Source: Arthrobacter sp. StoSoilB20
GTDB taxonomy: Bacteria; Actinomycetota; Actinomycetes; Actinomycetales; Micrococcaceae
DNA length: 64,000 bases
Assembly: GCF_019977295.1 (NCBI RefSeq)
Contig: NZ_AP024651.1
Location: 2,170,001 to 2,234,000, forward strand
Direction: 5' to 3'
Each line of letters begins with the position of its first letter. Within the stretch, counting starts at the first letter, position 1. The position numbers and the translations under genes were made by a program. Of the stretch, positions 51,880-61,125 are shown piece after piece. The notes under the pieces are model-generated. The model did not search any database. It saw only the letters and a list, made by a program, of their open reading frames with translations, and was not told where the DNA came from.

Positions 51880-54135
51880 TTGACAGTCAACGCACGCTTC
51901 ATCACAGCCGACGACGATGTCGACAGCGCACCTCTACTATTCCGGAGCGTCAGACTGGACCAGGGGCATGGAGCTGTAATCTCCGCCCGGCTCAGACTCA
52001 GCGCCCTGGGTGTAGTTGATGCATGGATCAACGGCAATCCCGTCACCCAGGACCTTCTGACTCCGGGATGGACCAGCTACGAATGGCGCATCCGCGCGGC
52101 CAGCCACGATGTCACAGGGCTGTTGAAGGATGAATTCACCATCGCCCTCGCCATAGGCAATGGCTGGTACCGCGGCCGACTCGGATGGTTTGGCAACTCC
52201 GCAATCTACGGGGACGAAAGGGCTGGCTGGGCGGAACTACGTATCGACTTCGAAGACGGCCACGAGCAGACGGTTGGAACCGACGAGTCCTGGGCAGCGA
52301 CGGGCTCGGGGATCCTCGCCGACGACCTCTACGACGGCCAGACCATCGATGCGCGAATTCGACCGTCGTTGAAAGACCTCGGGGTCGGAGGCCCAGTTCG
52401 TGTCATCGACGTGGATCCGGCACTTCTCGTCGACGATGCCGGGCCGGCTATCCGGCGTCAGGAGTACCGTCATCCCGAACGGATCTGGCAGGCACCATCT
52501 GGAGCCACCCTGGTCGACTTCGGACAGAACATCGGTGGTTGGCTGAAAGTCCGCGTGCAAGGACTGGCGGGTTCTGCGATCACAGTCAGATACGCCGAAG
52601 TACTCGAAGACGGTGAACTCGGCGTCCGACCTCTCCGGACTGCTGAAGCAACCGATCGCTTCATCTTGTCCGGACGGCTTGACGAGTTTGAACCTACATT
52701 CACTTTCCACGGCTTCCGGTATGCAGAAATCACCGGATGGCCGTCCGGATCACCCCTGACAGAAGACAGCCTTACGGCCGTCGTCGTCCACTCAGACCTT
52801 CGTCGGATCGGGTACTTCAAGAGCTCCAACCAGTTGCTGAACCGTCTTCACGAAAACATCGTGTGGGGGCTTCGCGGCAACTTCGTCGGCGTTCCCACCG
52901 ACTGCCCCCAGCGGGACGAACGACTCGGCTACACCGGTGACCTGGCAGTCTTCGCCCCCACCGCCGCCTTCCTCTATGACACGAAAAGTTTCCTGAGTGA
53001 ATGGCTGCGCGACCTGGCGCTTGAACAGTCACATGCTGACGGGATTGTGCCGGTGATGGTGCCGAACCCCCTCAAGCACATCGAGATTCCGCTACCGACT
53101 CCGGACGCCACCGCAATTTGGAGTGACGCCGGCGTCTGGGTGCCCTGGGCGCTCTGGGAAGCCTACGGCGATGAGTTCGAGCTGGCCCAACAATTCGATT
53201 CGATGGCCGCACATGGTCGCCGCGTTCGGAGTCTCCTATCGCCGAACGGAGTATGGGATGCAGGCTTCCAGTTCGGGGACTGGCTTGACCCGACGTCGGA
53301 CCCGGACGAGCCCCTAAATTCCAAAGCAGACAAAGGGGTCGTGGCGACCGCGTGCGCTTATCGCACCGCCCGTATGCTTGCTGATTCGGCACGCGCCCTC
53401 GCCAAAACCGACGAGGCCGCCGAGTTCGACGCGATGGCATCCTCACTCCGCTCGTCGTTCAACCAGGAGTACGTCGATCCAGCGGACGGCCGCATTCGTA
53501 GCGACGCCCCGACCGCGTATGCGCTGGCCCTCGCATTCGGTCTTCTGGACGACCCATCCCGGCAGAAGGCCGGCGATAGGCTGGCGGACATCGTCGAAGC
53601 CTCGGGCTACCTCATCTCCACAGGGTTCGCTGGAACACCCTTCATCACCGAAGCCCTGGCATCGACCGGACATGTTGCCCACGCCTACCGCTTGCTCTTG
53701 CAGACTGATTGCCCCAGCTGGCTCTATCAGGTAACCATGGGTGCTACCACGGTCTGGGAGCGGTGGGACTCGATGCTCCCGGACGGCTCAATCAACACCG
53801 GCGAAATGACCAGCTTCAATCACTACGCCCTCGGCGCGGTGGCCGACTGGATACATCGCGCAGTCGGGGGACTCACTCCGCTTGAACCCGGTTATGCTCG
53901 GGTGCTGATCGCCCCGACACCAGGCGGTGACGTGACCTCCGCGGAGACCACTCTGGACAGCCCACACGGCCGGATCTCCGTCTCCTGGCAACTCCAAGAC
54001 GCCAGCATCGCCTTGCAGGTCAAGTTGCCGAACAACGTCGTTGGCGTTGTTCAAATCCCCGGCCAGGTGGAAAAAACTTTGAATGGCGGATCGCACGCAC
54101 TTACTGTGCCGTTCGACAGCCTCGTCTTGGACTAA
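51880..54135 (+). CDS. Alpha-L-rhamnosidase (GH78)
   Basis: 751 residues from TTG 51880, which has AAAGGA six bases upstream. An ATG at 51790 in the same frame adds 30 residues but lacks a ribosome site. Domains in order: N-terminal beta domains (SALGVVDAWINGNPV, NGWYRGRLGWFG), a carbohydrate-binding-like domain (TLVDFGQNIGGWLKVRVQGL), then the (alpha/alpha)6 catalytic barrel with VPTDCPQRDERLGYTGD, where the general acid glutamate lies, and DWLDPT. WERWDSMLPDGSINTGEMTS and FNHYALGAVADWIHRAVGG close the barrel, followed by a beta-sandwich tail. It removes terminal L-rhamnose from flavonoid or saponin glycosides; cytoplasmic by lack of a signal. Confidence 0.9.
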   Translation: MTVNARFITADDDVDSAPLLFRSVRLDQGHGAVISARLRLSALGVVDAWINGNPVTQDLLTPGWTSYEWRIRAASHDVTGLLKDEFTIALAIGNGWYRGRLGWFGNSAIYGDERAGWAELRIDFEDGHEQTVGTDESWAATGSGILADDLYDGQTIDARIRPSLKDLGVGGPVRVIDVDPALLVDDAGPAIRRQEYRHPERIWQAPSGATLVDFGQNIGGWLKVRVQGLAGSAITVRYAEVLEDGELGVRPLRTAEATDRFILSGRLDEFEPTFTFHGFRYAEITGWPSGSPLTEDSLTAVVVHSDLRRIGYFKSSNQLLNRLHENIVWGLRGNFVGVPTDCPQRDERLGYTGDLAVFAPTAAFLYDTKSFLSEWLRDLALEQSHADGIVPVMVPNPLKHIEIPLPTPDATAIWSDAGVWVPWALWEAYGDEFELAQQFDSMAAHGRRVRSLLSPNGVWDAGFQFGDWLDPTSDPDEPLNSKADKGVVATACAYRTARMLADSARALAKTDEAAEFDAMASSLRSSFNQEYVDPADGRIRSDAPTAYALALAFGLLDDPSRQKAGDRLADIVEASGYLISTGFAGTPFITEALASTGHVAHAYRLLLQTDCPSWLYQVTMGATTVWERWDSMLPDGSINTGEMTSFNHYALGAVADWIHRAVGGLTPLEPGYARVLIAPTPGGDVTSAETTLDSPHGRISVSWQLQDASIALQVKLPNNVVGVVQIPGQVEKTLNGGSHALTVPFDSLVLD

Positions 54136-54291
54136 CCGTCCGGACGGCCGACGCTGACGTGTGCCTCCTCGCGCACCCGGGCCACTGCGCCGCTTCAACA
54201 AGACACCCCATCCCGCATGAAGACGCCCACGAAAACGTGTAGCTCGTGCCACCGCGCGTCTGCCAATGGACAAGAATCAAGGAACCTGCTC

Positions 54292-55308
54292 ATGACTAAA
54301 CCAGTAGTACTTTTCAAACCCGCTCCTCAGTTACGGGAACGCATTTTCAGCGCAGAATCGTGGATTCGCTTAACTAACAACTTCGATGTCATCGATTACG
54401 AGGCTCAGCCCGACGATGACGACTTCGCCGCGCGCCTTCCAACGGCGTTCGCTGTGGTTGGCCAACCCGACCTGAGCGCAGACACGCTTCGCGCCGCTCC
54501 CGGTTTACGGGCAATAGTCAACGTGGAAGGAAACTTCTTTCCCAACATCGACTACCCCACGGCATTCGCAAACGGCACTCGAGTCCTGGGCTGTGGGACT
54601 GCCTACTCCCAGGCTGTTGCCGAATACTCACTCGCACTCGCCCTGGACATCGCCCGCGGGATCACCAGGGAGGACCACGCAAGCCGGGATGGTTCGGATG
54701 CGATTGTTTCCGCCACCACCGCCGACTCAATCCTGCTTCGCGGGGCCGCCGTGGGTTTGATTGGCTATGGCAACCTCGGACGGGCGTTCCATGCACTCAT
54801 TGAGCCGTTTCATAATGTAGTCCGCATTCATGACCCATGGCTACCTGACAGCATCATCCGCGATACCGGCGCCATTTCGGCTTCATTGGAGGAGACGCTG
54901 CGAACCAGCGACTTCGTTTTTGTGTTCGCCACAGCCACCGCTGACAGCGAGCACCTCTTAGACGCCGAGAAGCTCGACCTTCTCCGGTACGGCGCACGGT
55001 TGATTCTGGTCAGCCGTGCTGCAGTTGTCGATTACGACGCGCTGCTTGAGCGGCTTCGCACCGGCAGCCTGCTTGCAGCCATCGATGTCTGGCCAGTGGA
55101 GCCTATCCCAGCAGGAGATCCCTTCTTAGACCTAAGAAATGTAGTCATCTCCGCCCATAGGGCTGGTGGCATTCCACAAGCGTTCTTCAGCATCGGTGAG
55201 ATGGTCTGCGACGACTTGGAGCTGCTTCGTGACGGTCTACCGCCGGCGCGGCTGCAGGTCGCCGCGCCGGAGCTCGTGAGCCGCTACCGCAATAGGCCCG
55301 TCGGGTAG
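54292..55308 (+). CDS. D-isomer-specific 2-hydroxyacid dehydrogenase
   Basis: 338 residues from ATG 54292, which has AAGGAA nine bases upstream; a longer frame from 54217 lacks similarity. The NAD-binding domain has GAAVGLIGYGNLGRAFHALI. The catalytic set is R in LVSRAAVVDYDAL, E in VWPVEPIPAGDPF and H in VVISAHRAGGI. The family reduces 2-keto acids or oxidises 2-hydroxyacids. Downstream of a rhamnosidase, it may act on a sugar-derived acid of the rhamnose pathway, but no rhamnose-pathway gene is present to confirm this. Confidence 0.87.
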   Translation: MTKPVVLFKPAPQLRERIFSAESWIRLTNNFDVIDYEAQPDDDDFAARLPTAFAVVGQPDLSADTLRAAPGLRAIVNVEGNFFPNIDYPTAFANGTRVLGCGTAYSQAVAEYSLALALDIARGITREDHASRDGSDAIVSATTADSILLRGAAVGLIGYGNLGRAFHALIEPFHNVVRIHDPWLPDSIIRDTGAISASLEETLRTSDFVFVFATATADSEHLLDAEKLDLLRYGARLILVSRAAVVDYDALLERLRTGSLLAAIDVWPVEPIPAGDPFLDLRNVVISAHRAGGIPQAFFSIGEMVCDDLELLRDGLPPARLQVAAPELVSRYRNRPVG

Positions 55309-55451
55309 GAGGACGCCATAAAGCTAATTCCCGGCTATGTCCACTGGTCCGACACGGCGCACGTAAAGGCGCGTGGGTGTACCCGCGGGGTTGAGTCCAG
55401 AAACGTTGCTGGCTCCGCGCCCTGAAGTACATCAAAGAGCCTTCGAGGAAT

Positions 55452-55674
55452 GTAGGCGCCGTGGCTGACTGGATACACCCGTGGTCGCAGGCCTTTCCAC
55501 CTCTGGTGCCCGGTTATCGCAAGATCCTCGTCAAGCCGCAGCCCGCGGGCGGCCCAGTTGGACCTCAACCCGCAAGAGAAACATTTAGGGACAACTGGTG
55601 TGCACCGGCAAATCGACGACGGCGACCTGGCTGCCGTCGTCGATATTCCAACCGGAACCACAGTGCTAATCTAG
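55452..55674 (+). pseudogene. C-terminal remnant of a second GH78 rhamnosidase
   Basis: GAVADWIHPWSQAFPPLVPG, then YRKILVKPQPAGGP, matches the GH78 sequence GAVADWIHRAVGGLTPLEPG of the neighbour gene. In another frame, DDGDLAAVVDIPTGTTVLI continues its terminal beta strands. The two parts are out of frame and the rest of the gene is absent. A diverged copy was deleted or replaced here. Confidence 0.65.
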
Positions 55675-55758
55675 CTGCCGGGGCCGAAATAGGGAGAAGT
55701 GGGGTTGGGCCGTCACCAGTTTGCGGCGCAAGTGCTGGCCTAGCGATTGATGCGAAGA

Positions 55759-55787
55759 GCCGGGCAGGGGAATTCCCCTTGCCCGGC
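55759..55787. terminator. Hairpin between GH78 remnant and IclR gene
   Basis: GCCGGGCAGGGG pairs with CCCCTTGCCCGGC around an AATT loop, with one bulged T. The 340 bases from here to the IclR gene hold no other gene that I can support. Confidence 0.6.
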
Positions 55788-56124
55788 ACCAAGTCCACAG
55801 ACGTTCGAGGACCTGCGGGTCTGAGGTCGGGTCGACCGGGAAGGTGCCTGTGCGCGACAGTGTCCCTGCATTCTTCTGCGGCGGCGGCTTGTGCTTCTTC
55901 TTAAGTCGGTGCTGGGAGGTCTATTTGCTTGGTGGGTACAAGGCTACTGCCGCGGAAGATGCACTCGGCGTTGACGTGGCTGTACTCCACTGACCCATCT
56001 AGACCGTGAACGAAATTGGGTAGGGAGCTCAAGGGATTTTTCATGCGCGGTCCACCCACGCGTCACCGCTTCCGGCTACAGGACCCCGCTCGACACGGAT
56101 TTGCAAATCACGGAGGGTAGGGCC

Positions 56125-56889
56125 ATGCCCCGTACTCAAGCTGGAGAGTCCGTGCTTTCCCGCGCCGTCCGGATCATTGAGGCCTTCGGGCCCGGTGATA
56201 CCGTGTTGAGCGTTACAGAGATTTCCCGGCGTTCGGGGCTGCATATCGCTACTGCCTCGCGGCTTGTAGAGGAACTCTGCGGGTTTGGGTGGCTCCAGCG
56301 TGATGAGGACCGGAAGGTTCGGATCGGCGTCCGGATGTGGGAGCTGGCTTCCCGTGCGTCACCGACGCTGAGCCTGAGGGAAGCGGCGATGCCGGTCATG
56401 GAGGATCTGCACTCGATCGTCGGCCAGCATATCCAATTGGGTGTCATGGAGGGCGAAGAGGTGCTTTTCGTTGAACGGCTGACAGCTCCCGGGGCTGTCA
56501 TCAATTACACCCGCGTTGCGGGTCGCTTGCCTTTGCACGCTTCGTCGTCGGGCATTCTTCTGTTGGCTTTTGCTCCGGCGGCCCAGCAGGAACGAATTAT
56601 TGCCAGGCCTCTTGACGTGTTCACCGACCAGACCGTCAGCACTCCGCAGCAACTCAGGTCTGTCCTTGCCGAGGTGCGCCGGAATGGGTTCGCTTTTCTG
56701 GCGGGGCACCTCCACCCGGCCGCTGCCGGTGCGGCCGTTCCGGTCAGGGATCCCATGGGCAACGTGGTGGCGTCGTTGGCTGTCATTGTGCCGAATGACG
56801 CCATTGCGAAGTCCCGCATTGCCGTACTACAGGCTGCGTCGGCAGCTGTGACCCGTTCGATGGAGTATCCCGCACCGCCTCCGAGGTGA
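56125..56889 (+). CDS. IclR family transcriptional regulator
   Basis: 254 residues from ATG 56125 with a GGAGGG site. The winged helix-turn-helix covers VLSRAVRIIEAFGPGDTVLS and EISRRSGLHIATASRLVEEL. The IclR effector domain follows from about residue 75 (HSIVGQHIQLGVMEGEEVLF, LPLHASSSGILLLAF). It precedes a reductase-P450-transporter set in the same direction and is probably their activator or repressor responding to an aromatic acid, as PcaR/PobR types do. A TCTCAA-CCA-TTGAGA site lies in the gap before the reductase gene. Confidence 0.88.
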   Translation: MPRTQAGESVLSRAVRIIEAFGPGDTVLSVTEISRRSGLHIATASRLVEELCGFGWLQRDEDRKVRIGVRMWELASRASPTLSLREAAMPVMEDLHSIVGQHIQLGVMEGEEVLFVERLTAPGAVINYTRVAGRLPLHASSSGILLLAFAPAAQQERIIARPLDVFTDQTVSTPQQLRSVLAEVRRNGFAFLAGHLHPAAAGAAVPVRDPMGNVVASLAVIVPNDAIAKSRIAVLQAASAAVTRSMEYPAPPPR

Positions 56890-56907
56890 CACACCTCTCA
56901 AAAGTAC

Positions 56908-56922
56908 TCTCAACCATTGAGA
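56908..56922. promoter_or_regulatory. IclR-type operator before the reductase gene
   Basis: TCTCAA-CCA-TTGAGA is a perfect inverted repeat with a 3-base spacer, 68 bases upstream of the reductase ATG. A further CTCTCAAA half-site lies at about 56895. Probable binding site of the adjacent IclR regulator. Confidence 0.5.
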
Positions 56923-56989
56923 ATTCCATAGTGGTGACGGACGGCTGAAAGCGAGTCTTTACGGAGAACAACGCGAGCAAAGGAGCCGA

Positions 56990-57961
56990 ATGTTCACCAA
57001 AGAGAATTCCGATCCATACGCCTTGCAGACGAGGTTGTTAGTCACGGCGAAGAAGCACTTTGCAGATGGAGTGGTGTCCCTGAACCTGGCTCACCCGGCA
57101 GGGCGCAGGTTGCCCGACTGGACGCCCGGATCGCACATAGACGTGGTACTGCCTTCCGGCATCAACCGCCAGTACTCCCTTTGCGGAGACCGATGGGATG
57201 CCCACAACTACCGCATTGCCGTCCTCCATGAGACGGACGGCCGCGGCGGATCTGACTTTATCCATCATGGACTCACCGAGGGCATGACCTTCGCCATTGG
57301 CGGGCCCCGTAACAATTTCCGCCTCGTACCGTCCGAAAAGTACCTATTCATCGCCGGAGGCATCGGGATCACACCCATGCTGCCCATGATCCAGGCCGCC
57401 CACATGATGGGAGCGGAGTGGAGGCTGCTGTACTTTGGACGGTCTCGGCGAACTATGGCATTCCTGGATGAGCTCGCAGCCTATGGTGATCGCGTCATGA
57501 TCATGCCCAAGGACCAAGTAGGACCCTGCAGTGCATCGGAACTCATCGGACCAGCTTCAGCGGACACGAAAGTGTACGTCTGCGGTCCGCAGAGGCTCCT
57601 TGCCGCTGTCGAACGCCACTGCGCTGACTGGCCGCCGGGCCTCCTGCGCCTGGAACACTTCGCCGCCAAATCGCACGGCGCCCCCATCAGAGACGTTTCC
57701 TTCTACGTCGAGCTGGCCCGCGCAGGGATCACCGTCACCGTTCCACCCGAGGTCAGCGTCCTCGAAGCGATCCAGCGAGCCGGCGTGCGAATGCTGACCT
57801 CGTGCAGGGAAGGCACGTGCGGAACCTGCGAAGTCACAGTCCTCGACGGTCAACCAGACCACCGCGACTCCATTCTTAGCGACGCGGATCGGGCAGCAGG
57901 AAACTGCATGTTTCCATGCGTCTCGCGCTCCTGCGGTGACCGCCTCGTTCTTGACGTTTAG
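56990..57961 (+). CDS. PDR/VanB-type oxidoreductase with [2Fe-2S] domain
   Basis: 323 residues. The flavin domain has NRQYSLCG (R-x-Y-S, residues 59-66), the NAD domain AGGIGITPM (122-130) and YVCGPQRLL. The C-terminal plant-type ferredoxin has Cys272, Cys277, Cys280 and Cys310 in the C-x4-C-x2-C-x29-C pattern. Electrons flow NADH to flavin to [2Fe-2S]. This is the layout of vanillate demethylase and phthalate dioxygenase reductases. Encoded 30 bases before a P450, it is probably the P450's single-component redox partner, replacing the usual separate ferredoxin and reductase. Confidence 0.9.
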   Translation: MFTKENSDPYALQTRLLVTAKKHFADGVVSLNLAHPAGRRLPDWTPGSHIDVVLPSGINRQYSLCGDRWDAHNYRIAVLHETDGRGGSDFIHHGLTEGMTFAIGGPRNNFRLVPSEKYLFIAGGIGITPMLPMIQAAHMMGAEWRLLYFGRSRRTMAFLDELAAYGDRVMIMPKDQVGPCSASELIGPASADTKVYVCGPQRLLAAVERHCADWPPGLLRLEHFAAKSHGAPIRDVSFYVELARAGITVTVPPEVSVLEAIQRAGVRMLTSCREGTCGTCEVTVLDGQPDHRDSILSDADRAAGNCMFPCVSRSCGDRLVLDV

Positions 57962-57990
57962 CCCCGGCACAACTCACGAAGGACCCACCC

Positions 57991-59217
57991 ATGACAACCA
58001 TCATCAGCGACCCCAAAACCCCCTGCACTGACGTCGATCCGTTCAGCCGGGAGGTCTTGGAAAATCCACTCCCGTTCCAATCCGAACTCCGGGCTGCCGG
58101 CCCTGTGGTTTACCTCAACAAGTACGACGTTTACGCCGTGGGCCGGTACGGGGAGGTACAGGCCGCGCTGACCGACTGGCAAACCTTCCAGTCCGCCGCA
58201 GGTGTTGGCCTCAGCAACTTCCGGAAGGAAATGCCGTGGCGACCACCGAGCCTTCTCCTCGAAGCTGACCCTCCCCACCATGACGCGCCACGTGCTCTGC
58301 TGACCAAGATTCTTGGACCCCGGGAGATCCGCAAACTGTCGGAATCCTGGACAGCCGACGCGGAAGAACTGGTGGACCAAGTCCTGTCCCGTGGCCCGGA
58401 GTTCGACGCCGTCGCGGACCTGGCCGCGGCTTTTCCGCTTCGTGTCTTTCCAGATGCTGTGGGCATACCCCAAGCCGGCCGGGAGAACCTGCTCCCGTAC
58501 GGGGACCACGCATTCAATGCCTTTGGCCCGCCCAACGAGCTCGTGGCAAAGGGTGCGCCGCGGGTGCCGGAACTGTCCGCCTCGATCGCCTCTCAATGTG
58601 CTCGGGAGGTGCTGACCACGGACGGATTCGGTGCCCAAATCTGGGCCGCCGCGGATCGGGGGGATATCACCGAGGCGCAGGCTCCGCTCATTGTCCGGTC
58701 ACTGCTCACTGCCGGCGTGGATACCACGGTCAACGGCCTGGCCGCTGTACTTTACGCGTTTGCCACCAACCCCGGCCAATGGGCCCGTCTTCGCGAAAAC
58801 CCCACACAGTCACGTACAGCCTTTGACGAAGCAGTCCGCTTCGAGTCACCCGTCCAGACCTTCTTCCGGACCACCACTCGCGACATCGAGGTGGGCGGGA
58901 CGCTCATCCCCGAGGGCAGGAAAATTCTCATGTTTCTGGGGTCAGCCAACCGGGACCCCCGGCGCTGGGACAAGCCGGACACCTTCGACCTGAACCGGGA
59001 TCCCTCCGGGCACGTGGGGTTCGGGTTCGGGATCCACCAGTGCGTCGGCAAACACATTGCCAGGCTCGAAGCGTCCACCCTGCTCGAAGTGCTCGCTCGA
59101 AGAATCGAAACCATCGAAATCTATGGCCCCACACGCAGGCACCACAACAACACGCTGCGGGCGTGGCAATCCTTGCCCGTGCGCGTGAAGACCAGTCCCA
59201 CCTTTACAAGGAAGTAA
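57991..59217 (+). CDS. Cytochrome P450, CYP199-like (4-methoxybenzoate O-demethylase type)
   Basis: 408 residues. Heme ligand Cys351 in FGFGIHQCVGKHIARLE, I-helix AGVDTT (241-246) and an E-x-x-R-type EAVR. The stretches AAGPVVYLNKYDVYAVGRY, MPWRPPSLLLEADPPHHD, LPLRVFPDAVG-like, ENLLPYGDHAFNAFGPPNEL and FESPVQTFFRTTTRDIE agree closely with my recollection of Rhodopseudomonas CYP199A enzymes, which O-demethylate para-methoxybenzoic acids to 4-hydroxybenzoate. The B-C loop and F-helix segments that line that pocket are kept. With the reductase upstream and an aromatic-acid transporter downstream, O-demethylation of anisate, veratrate or similar is likely. Identity to CYP199A members was not computed. 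Confidence 0.88.
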   Translation: MTTIISDPKTPCTDVDPFSREVLENPLPFQSELRAAGPVVYLNKYDVYAVGRYGEVQAALTDWQTFQSAAGVGLSNFRKEMPWRPPSLLLEADPPHHDAPRALLTKILGPREIRKLSESWTADAEELVDQVLSRGPEFDAVADLAAAFPLRVFPDAVGIPQAGRENLLPYGDHAFNAFGPPNELVAKGAPRVPELSASIASQCAREVLTTDGFGAQIWAAADRGDITEAQAPLIVRSLLTAGVDTTVNGLAAVLYAFATNPGQWARLRENPTQSRTAFDEAVRFESPVQTFFRTTTRDIEVGGTLIPEGRKILMFLGSANRDPRRWDKPDTFDLNRDPSGHVGFGFGIHQCVGKHIARLEASTLLEVLARRIETIEIYGPTRRHHNNTLRAWQSLPVRVKTSPTFTRK

Positions 59218-59219
59218 AC

Positions 59220-60559
59220 ATGGACATTCTCAAAGACCTTCGCTCATCCCCGATGAGCAGGCTCCAAGTCCGGGCCGTTGCGGTGGCCATCGCCCTGATG
59301 CTCATAGACGGTATGGACGTTGCGGTGGCCGCCTATGCCGCGCCCGCACTGTCCAAATCGTGGAGCCTGGACCCCGTCACGCTGGGTTTCCTGCTCAGCT
59401 CCGGTCTGGTGGGTATGGCAGCCGGCTCACTGATTCTCACACCGTTTTCTGACAAGATCGGCCGACGCCGAATGATGCTGGTGGCACTGATCCTCGTGAG
59501 CACGGGCATGGTCCTCTCAGTCTTCGCCGGCGACGTCATCCAACTCATGGCCTACCGGGTGCTGGCCGGCCTGGGCATCGGCGGCATGATCGCCAACTTG
59601 AACGTGTTCGTCTCGGAGTACTCGTCGGATAAACGCCGCGGAAGTATTTTCGGGTTGTTCACTTCAGGGTTCGCCATCGGCGCGACTCTCGGCGGTTTCA
59701 TTGCGGGCCCGCTGATTCCACACTTTGGCTGGCGCTCTGTGTTCGCCGTCGGGGCCGCAGCCAGCATCATCATGCTTGCGGTGACCTGGCGTTTCCTCCC
59801 CGAATCGCTGGAGTATTTAGTCAGCAAGCGCCCGCCCAACGCGCTGGCACGGATAGATGCCCTTCTCCTGCAAATGCGCAGGACGCCGCTGGACGCGCTC
59901 CCTGACCTACCTCAGGGGCAGCAAGTGCAGCACGGAATCAGGGACCTGCTCGCCGGACGAATGGCCATCCAGTCACTACTGCTGTGGACAGGCTACGGCT
60001 TGATGATCGCCGCTTACTATTTCGCCAGCACGTGGACACCTAAGCTCATTGCAACATCATCGGGCGACGACAGCCTCGGCGTGACCATGGGGCTGGTGGT
60101 CAACTTCGGTGGCATCATCGGATGCTTCATCTTCAGCATCCTGGCCGTCTTCCTCCGCAGCCGGCACTTGCTGCTGGGATCCCTGCTGGTCTCTGCCGTG
60201 ATCTACGTACTTTTCGGGATGACGTTCAACCAAACATCACTGGCCATCGTCATCGGTGCAGTTCTCGGCGTGGTCACCTCTGCCAACGTTGCCGGGTTCA
60301 CGCCACTACGCCCACCCTGTTCCCGGCCGCTCTGCGCGGAGCGGGCATCGGTTGGATGGTGGGCATCGGACGACTCGTCTCGATCGTTTCACCCATCCTT
60401 GTGGGCTATCTGCTGGCCGGCGGGTGGAAGGCAGAGAACGTCTTCATCCTCTTCGGCATCCCGTTGGTGGTATCGGCTTTGGCGATGGCCACCATTTGGT
60501 CGCTCACCTCCGGGAAACGGGCAGGGGAGCAGCTTAGCGAGACAGTGCGGGTGGGCTAA
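59220..60559 (+). pseudogene. Aromatic-acid:H+ symporter (AAHS-type MFS), frameshifted
   Basis: Starts at ATG 59220, with AAGGAAG upstream and two bases after the P450 stop. The N-terminal helix has LMLIDGMDVAVAAYAAPALS (the D-x-D motif of the AAHS family), and the loop after helix 2 reads SDKIGRRRMML. At about 60300 one base is missing: ...TSANVAGF should continue YATTPTLFPAALRGAGIGWM, but the frame runs into an unrelated Ser/Arg-rich tail that ends at 60623. The last three helices are therefore lost unless the deletion is a sequencing error. Restored, the protein would be about 446 residues, normal for the family. Confidence 0.85.
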
Positions 60560-60572
60560 GAGGAGCCCGAAA

Positions 60573-60617
60573 CGAGTTCGACGTCGGCACTTACCTGAGT
60601 GCCGACATCGAAGCTCG
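60573..60617. terminator. Long terminator hairpin of the P450 operon
   Basis: CGAGTTCGACGTCGGCACT pairs with AGTGCCGACATCGAAGCTCG around a TACCTG loop, with one wobble and one bulge. Fourteen bases after the transporter stop. Confidence 0.7.
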
Positions 60618-61080
60618 CGGTGATGGTGGTCTCACATGACGCCAGCGATTTAGCAGATGTGGGTAATCTCCACATTTGCCGCAACGTGGACGACCTCGTA
60701 AGTTCACCGGTCTGGCCGGGATCCGCATGTTCTCTGGGTTCCCGTGGTTCCCAAAGCCGGAAGAGCGTTCGAGTCCCAGTATTCCGGGTTTGAGGTCCCA
60801 AAATCTCTTGGGCCGTTCCATCCTTGGAAAATCAGCAAAGCATTGGGGGACCGAAGTCTTCTGCTTCCAGGTTGGCGGGCTTGCCGCGAAGCAGGTATCG
60901 ATCTAGGCACATGCCGTATATGTCGGCGCAAGCAACCCTGCAGAACAACAGCTGGCGTCGGCTTCAAATCCTGCAAAGGGGGCACGTTTTCCTGGATTTA
61001 GACGCCATTTCCTGCCATATTCAGCGTCCTGGCGCGGGCAAAGTGCATCTGCCGGAGGCACCCTCCGCCTGCGAGAACAC
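60618..61080. other. Gene-free stretch before IS256
   Basis: No gene with a ribosome site or known domain. On the minus strand there is a short frame, without similarity. GTTCGAGTCCCAG near 60768 resembles a tRNA T-arm but no tRNA folds around it. It was the target area for the IS256 insertion at 61088/61089. Confidence 0.4.
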
Positions 61081-61088
61081 CGCGATCA
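61081..61088. repeat. Target-site duplication, left copy
   Basis: CGCGATCA directly outside the left end of the IS256 element; identical to 62449-62456. Confidence 0.85.
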
Positions 61089-61116
61089 GGGAGTGTCCGT
61101 TTAACGGTGGATTCGG
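61089..61116. repeat. IS256 terminal inverted repeat, left
   Basis: Begins GGGAGTGTCCG and contains TAACGGTGGATTCGG; matches the inverse of 62421-62448 with several mismatches in the first half. Confidence 0.85.
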
Positions 61117-61125
61117 GTGTTGGCA

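Noticed and set aside
60740..60800. Possible tRNA (GTTCGAGTCCCAG T-arm-like stretch)
   Set aside because: No acceptor, D or anticodon stems can be drawn around it.
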